Origin: SIG480 sp045649265
Lineage (GTDB): Bacteria; Bacillota; Clostridia; Oscillospirales; JAAYXM01
Direction: 5' to 3'
Length of the DNA: 14,820 bases
Assembly (NCBI GenBank): GCA_045649265.1
Contig: JAZRPO010000021.1
Coordinates: 1-14,820 of the forward strand
Shown: positions 7,934-13,536 of the stretch, one piece after another
How positions within the stretch are numbered: position 1 is the first letter of the stretch
Layout of the letters: each line of letters opens with the position of its first letter
Translations under genes and position numbers: made by a program
The notes under the pieces: generated by a model
What the model was told of the DNA's origin: nothing
Seen by the model: the letters and a program-made list of their open reading frames with translations, nothing else
Databases searched by the model: none

Positions 7934-8976
7934 TGGCGAAAAAGGTGCGCAGAAGAAAAAAGAATCCTATAGCATATATCTACATAGCTTTTATACTCGG
8001 CGTTTCCATGCTTCTTTCTGCATGGATTATTGCATCTGTAAACGAGGTGCTTGCTCTTGCAAGGCCTGACTATGAGGCAATAGTCAAAATTCCTGAGGAT
8101 GCGAGCCGTGGAGATGTCGCAAAAATATTGAAAGACAACAATATAATTGAGCATAAAGGGCTTTTTAAGATGTTTGCTCTTTTGACAAAACGCGGCGCAG
8201 AATTTCCGGAGGGAGAGTATAAAATCAATTCCAATATGGACTATCGCGCAATGCTTCGCCGTTTGACGAGCAAAAAGGCAGCACTCAATACCGTTATGGT
8301 CACAATCCCCGAGGGATACGAGGTCAGCCAGATTATAGAAGTTTTGGCAGAAAAGGGAGTTTGTGACGCGGATGCACTTAAAGATGCAGCTGCAAATACC
8401 GACTTTGACTATGAATTCCTCAAAGGCATTCCGCTTGGAAAAACAAACAGGCTTGAAGGATATCTGTTCCCGGACACTTACGAGTTTTACAAGAATGATA
8501 TGCCGGAGCGGGTAATAAGGAGATTTCTTGATAATTTTGAGCTGAAATTCGGTGAGGACAAGAAGGAAAGAGCAAAGCAACTCGGGTTTTCAACTCATGA
8601 GCTTATAACGCTTGCTTCAATAATAGAGCGTGAGGCAACTGCAAAGGACAGGCAGAATATTGCTTCGGTATTCCATAACCGCCTTAATAACAAGACGTAT
8701 CCGTATCTTGAATCCTGTGCAACGGTTCAGTATATTCTCGGAGAGAGAAAAAAGGTAATCACCATTGCAGATACAAAGATTGATAACAAGTACAACACAT
8801 ATAGATACAAGGGGCTCCCGCCCGGGCCGATTGCAAACCCCGGCCTTGATTCGATTGAAGCGGCGCTTTATCCCAATGACACAAACTATTTATTCTTTGC
8901 TTTGCAGGAGGACGGTACTCATAAGTTTTCAAAGACATATGACGAGCATTTGAAAACTCCGAAGATAAATCCGTAA
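7933..8976 (+). CDS. mltG: Endolytic transglycosylase MltG
   Basis: Inner-membrane murein transglycosylase (YceG family) that cuts nascent glycan strands and sets their length. A short, very basic N-terminus (KKVRRRKK, 3-10) precedes one membrane segment at about 13-36. A LysM-like region covers about 47-115, and the catalytic domain follows. The catalytic Glu is Glu232 in ITLASIIEREAT. Other family blocks are LEGYLFPDTYEF at 174-185, IASVFHNRL at 243-251, ATVQYILG at 263-270 and GLPPGPIANPGLDSIEAAL at 294-312. Length (347) is typical. GAGGGG at 7921-7926 supports the start. mltG next to a U32 peptidase gene is also the arrangement in Bacillus (yrrL with yrrN and yrrO), though the methyltransferase gene yrrM between them is absent here. 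Confidence 0.97.
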   Translation: MAKKVRRRKKNPIAYIYIAFILGVSMLLSAWIIASVNEVLALARPDYEAIVKIPEDASRGDVAKILKDNNIIEHKGLFKMFALLTKRGAEFPEGEYKINSNMDYRAMLRRLTSKKAALNTVMVTIPEGYEVSQIIEVLAEKGVCDADALKDAAANTDFDYEFLKGIPLGKTNRLEGYLFPDTYEFYKNDMPERVIRRFLDNFELKFGEDKKERAKQLGFSTHELITLASIIEREATAKDRQNIASVFHNRLNNKTYPYLESCATVQYILGERKKVITIADTKIDNKYNTYRYKGLPPGPIANPGLDSIEAALYPNDTNYLFFALQEDGTHKFSKTYDEHLKTPKINP

Positions 8977-8983
8977 TGCTGAT

Positions 8984-10216
8984 ATGAAAAAACCTGAAAT
9001 TCTTTCCCCGGCAGGGGATATGGAAAAATTAAGAGCGTCTGTTCTTTATGGAGCGGATGCAGTTTATATGGCAGGAGAAATGTTCGGGATGCGTACAGCA
9101 TCTCAGAACTTCTCAGACGCTGCGCTTTCTGATGCTGTTAAGCTTGCTCACGAAAACGGAGTAAAAGTATATATAACCTGCAACACGCTTATGAGAAATA
9201 ATGACTTAAAGCTTCTGCCAGCATATCTTGAAATGCTTGGCGGAATAGGGGTTGACGGCATAATTGTCGCAGACCTCGGATGTATGAAGGCTGCGCAGAA
9301 ATACGCGCCGAAGGCAGAAATTCATATAAGCACGCAGGCAAGTGTTCTGAATACCGATGCTGCAAATGCGTGGTATGAGCTTGGTGCATCACGGGTTTGC
9401 CTTGCAAGAGAGGCGAGTCTTAAAGAAATATGCGAAATAATGGAGCACAAGAATAAAAACTTAAAGATTGAAACCTTTGTTCACGGTGCTATGTGTATGG
9501 CATATTCAGGGCGTTGCATGATTTCAGATTATCTTACAGGTCGCTCTTCAAACCGAGGCAACTGCGCTCAGCCGTGCAGATGGTCATATCATCTTGTAGA
9601 GGAAAAACGCCCGGGAGAATATTTTCCTGTGGTCGAAGATGACTATGGCACACATATTTTCAGTTCAAAGGATTTGAATATGGTGTCGTTTGTTCCTGAG
9701 CTCATGAAAGCAGGGATAGACAGCTTCAAGATAGAAGGCAGGGTTAAATCGGCATATTATGCAGCAGCAATTACAAACGCCTACCGCCTTGCAGTTGATG
9801 AATATGTAAGGAGTCCCGAAACGTGGGACCCTTGCGGATTCTGGCTTTCAGAGGTCAATAAGGTCAGCCACAGAGAGTACTGCACAGGCTTCTACTTCGG
9901 TGAAGAGAATATTCAACGGACAGACTCATCTGAGTACATAAGAACATGGGATGTTGTTGCTTCGGTTGTTGAGTGTGACGATGAGGGCAACGCCGTGCTT
10001 GAACAAAAAAACAAGTTTGATATAAATGTCGAGTATGAGCTTATGCAGCCAAAGGGGATGCCACAAAAGGTAACCTTTGAAAAAATGACCACTGATAAAG
10101 GCGAGGAGATAACATCGGCACGGCAAGCAAAAATTCGTGTTCACGTAAAGCTTCCCACAAAGGCGCCTGTCGGTGCATTTATCCGCCGGGAAGGGAGCCG
10201 CTTCGATGCTTCGTAA
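8984..10216 (+). CDS. U32 family protein, TrhP-like tRNA hydroxylation
   Basis: Annotated by family as peptidase U32. Characterised relatives TrhP (YegQ in E. coli; YrrN and YrrO in Bacillus) make 5-hydroxyuridine at tRNA position 34 from prephenate, so that role is more likely than proteolysis. A TIM-barrel domain starts at residue 4 (EILSPAGDMEKLRASVLYGA). The family signature at about 165-200 carries four cysteines, C171-x6-C178-x15-C194-x3-C198, the pattern expected for an iron-sulfur cluster. DSFKIEGRVKSAYYAAAITN is the second conserved block. A beta-rich C-terminal domain covers about 310-410. Length (410) is near YrrO. There is no clear ribosome binding site, and the gene starts 7 bases after mltG. 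It is the only U32 gene in the window. Confidence 0.9.
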   Translation: MKKPEILSPAGDMEKLRASVLYGADAVYMAGEMFGMRTASQNFSDAALSDAVKLAHENGVKVYITCNTLMRNNDLKLLPAYLEMLGGIGVDGIIVADLGCMKAAQKYAPKAEIHISTQASVLNTDAANAWYELGASRVCLAREASLKEICEIMEHKNKNLKIETFVHGAMCMAYSGRCMISDYLTGRSSNRGNCAQPCRWSYHLVEEKRPGEYFPVVEDDYGTHIFSSKDLNMVSFVPELMKAGIDSFKIEGRVKSAYYAAAITNAYRLAVDEYVRSPETWDPCGFWLSEVNKVSHREYCTGFYFGEENIQRTDSSEYIRTWDVVASVVECDDEGNAVLEQKNKFDINVEYELMQPKGMPQKVTFEKMTTDKGEEITSARQAKIRVHVKLPTKAPVGAFIRREGSRFDAS

Positions 10217-11102
10217 GCTCTGTCACATAGCAGATGGTGAGGATAACGGAAAAACGTTGTCCGAGATTTTAAAAAGGCGCTTTGGCGTTTCGGAAATGCT
10301 CCTGCGCCGCATCAAGAGAACGGAAAACGGAATTTTGCTCAACGGAAAAAGCGTTTATACCATTGATATTGTAAGTACAGGCGATAAAATCGAGGTTATT
10401 CTGGAACCGGAAGAAAAAAGCTCTCCCGGCGTCGTGGCGACAGAGGGTGACCTTGAAATTCTCTATGAAAATGAGGATGTACTTATTGTAAATAAGCCTG
10501 CTAATGTGGCAGTGCATCCGTCGCATGGGCATTTTGAGACATCGCTTGGCAATATAGTTATGTGGTATTATAAAAACAAAGGTGAAAATTTTGTTTTTCG
10601 CCCGATAAATCGCCTTGACCGAGGGGTGTCCGGAGTTATGGCAGTTGCGAAAAACGCATATACGCATACATTTGCATCGCGCCTTCTGCATAGCGGAAGC
10701 TTTTATCGCGAATACCTGGCAATATGCGAAGGTACCTTCAGAGAGAAATGCGGAGAGGTGGTCGCACCGATTGGCAGGCGTGACGGTTCTGTTATAGAGC
10801 GTGAGGTCAGAGCGGACGGCGATTTTGCAAAGACACGCTTTGAAGTCGTAGAAGAATTTAACGGAAAAAGCATGGTCAAGGTTATGCCGCTCACGGGAAG
10901 GACTCATCAGATACGTGTCCATATGGCGTACCTTGGGCATCCGCTGCTTGGAGATTTTCTTTACGGCTCGGAGCTTTGCGAGCTTTCGGGGCGATGCGCT
11001 CTTCATTCGCACAAATTGCATATGGAGCTTCCGTTTGGAGGCGGAGAGATAGAAGTTTCATCACCGCTCCCGAAAGAGGTTGAAACCGTGTTTTACAAAT
11101 AA
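10206..11102 (+). CDS. RluA family pseudouridine synthase
   Basis: RNA-modifying enzyme that isomerises uridine to pseudouridine in rRNA or tRNA; the target is not predictable. An S4 RNA-binding domain is at about 15-70 (TLSEILKRRFGVSEMLLRRI). The catalytic Asp138 lies in NRLDRGVSG, where most RluA proteins have HRLDR. GRTHQIRVHMAYLGHPLLGD is the conserved C-terminal block. I chose ATG 10206 (298 residues) because AAGGGAG at 10191-10197 lies 8 bases upstream. An in-frame GTG at 10173 would add 11 residues that look non-native and have no binding site. The gene overlaps the U32 gene by 11 bases and is the last of the operon. Confidence 0.92.
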   Translation: MLRKLCHIADGEDNGKTLSEILKRRFGVSEMLLRRIKRTENGILLNGKSVYTIDIVSTGDKIEVILEPEEKSSPGVVATEGDLEILYENEDVLIVNKPANVAVHPSHGHFETSLGNIVMWYYKNKGENFVFRPINRLDRGVSGVMAVAKNAYTHTFASRLLHSGSFYREYLAICEGTFREKCGEVVAPIGRRDGSVIEREVRADGDFAKTRFEVVEEFNGKSMVKVMPLTGRTHQIRVHMAYLGHPLLGDFLYGSELCELSGRCALHSHKLHMELPFGGGEIEVSSPLPKEVETVFYK

Positions 11103-11115
11103 GAACAAAGAAAAT

Positions 11116-11170
11116 GTCACTCTACTGCTTTTGAAACATATGTAGAATTGCAGTAGAGTGACTCTATTTT
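11116..11170 (+). terminator. 13-bp perfect inverted repeat, possible terminator
   Basis: GTCACTCTACTGC at 11116-11128 is repeated inverted at 11150-11162 without a mismatch. The 21-base loop contains the small palindrome ACATATGT (11136-11143). The following tract TCTATTTTC is poor in Ts. It sits 13 bases after the last operon gene and 40 bases before the next promoter. A terminator is the simplest reading, but the large loop and weak tail leave room for another role. Confidence 0.55.
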
Positions 11171-11209
11171 CAAGAAAATAATAGGATAGGAGCAAAAATA
11201 AGGTGTAGG

Positions 11210-11239
11210 TTGAAAGTTTCTTTTGTGAGATGATATAAT
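11210..11239 (+). promoter_or_regulatory. Extended -10 promoter of degV-family gene
   Basis: TTGAAA at 11210-11215, an 18-base spacer, and TATAAT at 11234-11239, with TG at 11231-11232 in extended -10 position. Transcription would start near 11246, giving a leader of about 23 bases to the ATG. Confidence 0.85.
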
Positions 11240-11268
11240 TTCCGTAGAAAAAGAATAAGGAGACTAAT

Positions 11269-12102
11269 ATGAAAAGCTTTAAAATAGTTGCCGACTCAGC
11301 TTCTGATGTAACAACACTTCCGGGGGTCGATTTTGCCTCTGTACCGTTAAAGATTATAACCTCAGAGCGGGAGTTTATAGATGATAAAGAGTTGGAAGTA
11401 AGTGAAATGGTAAACTTCCTTTCAAATTTCAGAGGCAAGTCTTCAAGCTCCTGTCCCAGTCCAGAGGATTGGATTGCGGCTTTTGAAAATGCCGAGCTTG
11501 TTTTCTGTATTACAATAACAAGCGGACTGTCGGGATGCTATAATTCGGCTGTCATTGCGAAAAAAATATATGAAGAAAAATATCCGGACCGACGTGTTTT
11601 TGTATTTGATTCTTTATCTGCCGGCCCCGAGATGAAGCTTGTTATTGAAAAAGCGGCACAAGCATATAGTGACGGAAAAAGCTTTGATGAAATATGTAAG
11701 ATAGCTGATGAATATTCCAAGAAAACAAAATTGTTCTTTATTTTAAAATCAATGAAGAATCTTGCAAATAACGGACGAGTCAGCCCGCTTGCGGCAAAGG
11801 CTGCAGGGCTTCTGGGAATTCGGGTTCTCGGAAAGGCGAGCAGCGAGGGAATTTTAGAGCTTATGGACAAGTGCCGGGGGAGAGAAAGTGTTTTCAAAAC
11901 AGCCTTTGACCGCATGATTAAAACTGGGTATTGCGGGGGAAAGGTCAGAATTTCCAACTGCCTAAGCGAAAAGGATGCAAAAGAGCTGAAAGCTCTTATT
12001 TTGAAAAAGTTTCCTGAGGCAGAAGTCGAAATCTACCCGGCTCGAGGCCTGTGCAGCTTTTATGCGGAAAACGGAGGTCTCCTGATTGGTTTTGAAGGTT
12101 AG
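11269..12102 (+). CDS. DegV family fatty-acid-binding protein
   Basis: Cytoplasmic DegV/FakB-type protein of 277 residues. FakB proteins carry a fatty acid to the kinase FakA, which makes acyl phosphate for phospholipid synthesis. The N-terminal strand is IVADSASDVT at 6-15. SSSSCPSPEDWIAAF at about 58-72 corresponds to the usual T-S-x-P-S-P loop. ITITSGLSGCYNSA near 83-96 is the second signature and contributes to the carboxylate pocket. KNLANNGRVSPLAA at about 163-176 marks the second domain. AAGGAG at 11257-11262 lies 6 bases before the ATG. The gene has its own promoter and terminator, so it is a single-gene unit. No fakA-like gene is in the window, so the partner must be elsewhere. Confidence 0.94.
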   Translation: MKSFKIVADSASDVTTLPGVDFASVPLKIITSEREFIDDKELEVSEMVNFLSNFRGKSSSSCPSPEDWIAAFENAELVFCITITSGLSGCYNSAVIAKKIYEEKYPDRRVFVFDSLSAGPEMKLVIEKAAQAYSDGKSFDEICKIADEYSKKTKLFFILKSMKNLANNGRVSPLAAKAAGLLGIRVLGKASSEGILELMDKCRGRESVFKTAFDRMIKTGYCGGKVRISNCLSEKDAKELKALILKKFPEAEVEIYPARGLCSFYAENGGLLIGFEG

Positions 12103-12112
12103 GCAGAAAAAC

Positions 12113-12157
12113 AAAAAACAAGGCTCCAATCTTTGAATTTGAGAGCCTTGTTTTTTT
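12113..12157. terminator. Two-way terminator between convergent genes
   Basis: The core stem CAAGGCTC (12119-12126) with GAGCCTTG (12143-12150) is flanked by six As on the left and seven Ts on the right, which extend the stem and give a U tract on either strand. It lies between the DegV gene (plus) and the isomerase-like gene (minus) and can end both. Confidence 0.92.
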
Positions 12158-12168
12158 GTAACAAATTT

Positions 12169-12182
12169 TCAAAAGCTTTTGA
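12169..12182. repeat. 14-bp perfect palindrome
   Basis: TCAAAAGCTTTTGA is a perfect palindrome just past the stop of the minus-strand isomerase gene. It is A+T-rich and has no visible partner copy, so it may be chance. Confidence 0.4.
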
Positions 12183-12188
12183 TGCAAC

Positions 12189-12956
12189 TTATCTATTGCT
12201 TTGCATAACAATAGTCCGAAGTGATTCTGCTTCTGCCTTCAATGAATCCATAGAATTATTCGGCAAAAATTCTAAAAGCAGTACTTTTTCTCCGTCAAAA
12301 TGGCTGAGATATTGTTTCCATGAATCAAGACATTCGGAAAGAGGAACTGCCTTTGATTTTATATGATTAAATACATGGATGTTCACTGAATACGGAGCCA
12401 GCATTTCTGCACGGATATCGTTTTCATCCGCGCTGATAAAAGCCTCAGGTTGCCAGTACATCCGGAAATTCGGAGAAGATACCGTCTGCATAAGTTCCAT
12501 AGCAGTATCCGGCGAATCCGTAAAAGTGTTATTGTGGTATTCCATGCAAAAAATAACATCTTCATCCTTAGCAACAGCTGCAAGCTGACGGCATGTGTCC
12601 AACAGAGCTTCTTTTTCTTCTGCACTGTACAGAGATGAGGATTTTACACCGCACCAGAGCCTGAGTATGTTGGTTCCGAGCATTCGCGCAGTTTTAATGT
12701 ACGGATAGATATCATCAATGGTGTGTTGGCCTATCTTGTAGTAAGTGCCGTAGGACGAGCATGTAATGCCGTATTGATTTTGAAGAAAAATAATGTTTTC
12801 GATTTTGGCGGCATCATCACAGGGAGCATGAGCGTCACTGGCCCATTCAATAAACTCAAGCCCCGCATCATGTGCGGCTTTTGCAATTTCCTCAGGGGTA
12901 TTGCGCCTGAAAGAAACAGAACAAAGCCCGGTTTTAAAGTTTTTCAAAGCTTTCAT
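12189..12956 (-). CDS. Xylose isomerase-like TIM barrel protein
   Basis: Predicted sugar phosphate isomerase/epimerase of the AP endonuclease 2 superfamily, 255 residues from ATG 12956. Such proteins isomerise or epimerise sugars using a divalent metal; the substrate is unknown. The barrel opens TGLCSVSFRRNTPEEIAKAA, then LEFIEWASDAHAP (33-45). Likely metal-site residues are Glu139 in FCMEYHNNT, His194 in NIHVFNH and Glu229 in LLLEF. The usual D-x-x-H at the third ligand position is replaced by YWQPE (167-171), so the metal site may be altered. The start is unsettled: GGAG directly abuts ATG 12956, whereas TTG at 12945-12947 (codon 4) is 9 bases from it. Longer frames run into the tRNA and are wrong. 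Confidence 0.87.
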   Translation of the reverse strand: MKALKNFKTGLCSVSFRRNTPEEIAKAAHDAGLEFIEWASDAHAPCDDAAKIENIIFLQNQYGITCSSYGTYYKIGQHTIDDIYPYIKTARMLGTNILRLWCGVKSSSLYSAEEKEALLDTCRQLAAVAKDEDVIFCMEYHNNTFTDSPDTAMELMQTVSSPNFRMYWQPEAFISADENDIRAEMLAPYSVNIHVFNHIKSKAVPLSECLDSWKQYLSHFDGEKVLLLEFLPNNSMDSLKAEAESLRTIVMQSNR

Positions 12957-12966
12957 CTCCCTAATA

Positions 12967-12994
12967 CTTATAGTGAGCCATATGTACAAAACAA
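12967..12994 (-). promoter_or_regulatory. Possible promoter of the isomerase-like gene
   Basis: On the minus strand, TTGTTT (12989-12994), a 16-base spacer, and TATAAG (12967-12972). The -35 overlaps the U tract of the tRNA terminator. Transcription would start near 12960, about four bases before the ATG, so the leader would be almost absent. Tentative. Confidence 0.45.
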
Positions 12995-13029
12995 AAAATC
13001 TCTCGAAAGGCTTTCTGCTTCCGAGAGAT
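12991..13029 (-). terminator. Terminator of tRNA-Pro
   Basis: On the minus strand, ATCTCTCG (13022-13029) pairs with CGAGAGAT (12998-13005), a perfect 8-base stem. The six-T run at 12992-12997, with the second T run just beyond it, forms the U tract. It begins one base after the tRNA CCA. Confidence 0.88.
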
Positions 13030-13030
13030 G

Positions 13031-13107
13031 TGGTCGGGTTGACAGGATTCGAACCTGCGGCCTCTGCGTCCCGAACGCAGCGCTCTACCAAGCTGAGCCA
13101 CAACCCG
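13031..13107 (-). tRNA. tRNA-Pro(CGG)
   Basis: A 77-base cloverleaf on the minus strand. The acceptor stem CGGGTTG pairs perfectly with CAACCCG, followed by discriminator A and an encoded CCA (13031-13033). The D loop is AGCTTGGTAGA, and the T loop TTCGAAT sits in a normal stem. The anticodon stem TGCG/CGCA encloses the loop TTCGGGA, with anticodon CGG at 13071-13073. It reads the proline codon CCG. Promoter and terminator are both close and strong. Confidence 0.97.
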
Positions 13108-13121
13108 AAGCGAACTACTTA

Positions 13122-13150
13122 ATTATACGGATTGTGCAGCATTTTGTCAA
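13122..13150 (-). promoter_or_regulatory. Consensus sigma-A promoter of tRNA-Pro
   Basis: On the minus strand, TTGACA (13145-13150), exactly 17 bases, then TATAAT (13122-13127). Both hexamers match consensus fully. The start of transcription would be near 13115, leaving a short 5' leader for RNase P to remove. Confidence 0.93.
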
Positions 13151-13224
13151 GAGCTTTTCGTCAAAAAAATTTTATATTTTTAAGATCAACAGTTTTTGGA
13201 ATGTAAAAATTACAACTCATATAA

Positions 13225-13256
13225 GACTTCAAACAGAACAAAATACTATTGAAGTC
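13225..13256 (+). other. Leader hairpin upstream of the SASP gene
   Basis: GACTTCAA (13225-13232) and TTGAAGTC (13249-13256) form a perfect 8-base stem with a 16-base A-rich loop. It ends 6 bases before the ribosome binding site of the SASP gene. It could stabilise the mRNA or affect translation. Just upstream, GAATG (13199-13203) and CATATAA (13218-13224) resemble sigma-G elements, but the 14-base spacing is too short to accept them as a promoter. Confidence 0.5.
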
Positions 13257-13278
13257 AATTTGAGGAGGTGAATTTCAA

Positions 13279-13461
13279 ATGGCAATCGTACCGAATGCAC
13301 AGGAAGCACTTGATAAGTTCAAGATGGAGGCTGCATCTGAAGTAGGCGTAAACCTCAAGCAGGGTTATAACGGTGATCTTACTTCACGTCAGGCAGGTTC
13401 AATCGGCGGACAGATGGTTAAGAAAATGATCATGTCTTATGAGCAGAATTTAAGCAAGTAA
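13279..13461 (+). CDS. Alpha/beta-type small acid-soluble spore protein
   Basis: DNA-binding protein that saturates the chromosome in the dormant spore and protects it from UV, heat and oxidation. It is degraded to amino acids at germination. It has 60 residues, typical for the family. The first conserved block is KMEAASEVGVNL at 15-26. The germination protease GPR is expected to cut after Glu17; the local sequence EAAS differs from the Bacillus form EIAQ. The second block is DLTSRQAGSIGGQMVKKMI at 33-51. A very strong ribosome binding site, GGAGGTGA, begins at 13264. The gene stands alone with a hairpin in its leader. It is expected to be expressed in the forespore under sigma-G, but I cannot define that promoter. 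Its presence implies a spore former. Confidence 0.96.
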   Translation: MAIVPNAQEALDKFKMEAASEVGVNLKQGYNGDLTSRQAGSIGGQMVKKMIMSYEQNLSK

Positions 13462-13482
13462 CAAAAAGCTTTCAAGGCATAT

Positions 13483-13533
13483 AAAAAAAGACTGTTGCAT
13501 TTTGATTTAACAAAATCAATTTGCAACAGTCTT
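13483..13533 (-). terminator. Terminator of the O-antigen-ligase-like gene
   Basis: An outer 12-base stem (13488-13499 with 13522-13533) and an inner 7-base stem (13502-13508 with 13513-13519) give a long hairpin. On the minus strand it ends in at least seven Ts (13483-13489), four bases past the stop of the membrane protein gene. On the plus strand no T tract follows, so it is a poorer terminator for the SASP gene. Confidence 0.88.
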
Positions 13534-13536
13534 GAT

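Noticed and set aside
7771..8580. Minus-strand open frame of 269 codons across the cyclo-ligase and mltG genes
   Set aside because: It is antisense to two well-supported genes, Cys- and Phe-rich in a non-protein-like way, and has no recognised motif.
10173..10205. GTG start for the RluA gene
   Set aside because: No binding site, longer overlap with the U32 gene; ATG 10206 has AAGGGAG at correct spacing.
10269..11021. Minus-strand open frame of 250 codons opposite the RluA gene
   Set aside because: It lies wholly antisense to a clear enzyme gene and has no family resemblance or ribosome binding site that I can see.
3722..11102. Defence, toxin-antitoxin or biosynthetic cluster
   Set aside because: The DUF2156, GNAT and DJ-1 genes sit among housekeeping genes, with no nuclease, toxin, carrier protein or transporter beside them.
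12957..13103. N-terminal extension of the isomerase-like gene up to 13103
   Set aside because: The extra 49 codons run through the tRNA-Pro gene and its terminator and do not look like protein.
12189..13107. Genomic island inserted at tRNA-Pro
   Set aside because: There is no integrase, no repeated tRNA 3' end and no clear base composition shift; the tRNA has its own promoter and terminator.
12901..13122. Plus-strand frame containing GLTGFEPAASASRTQRS
   Set aside because: This is the well-known spurious translation of the complement of a tRNA; it crosses tRNA-Pro. The longer plus-strand frame at 12723-13271 is rejected for the same reason.
13199..13224. Sigma-G promoter for the SASP gene
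   Set aside because: GAATG and CATATAA look like the two elements, but the 14-base spacer is too short for sigma-G, so it is not listed as a promoter.
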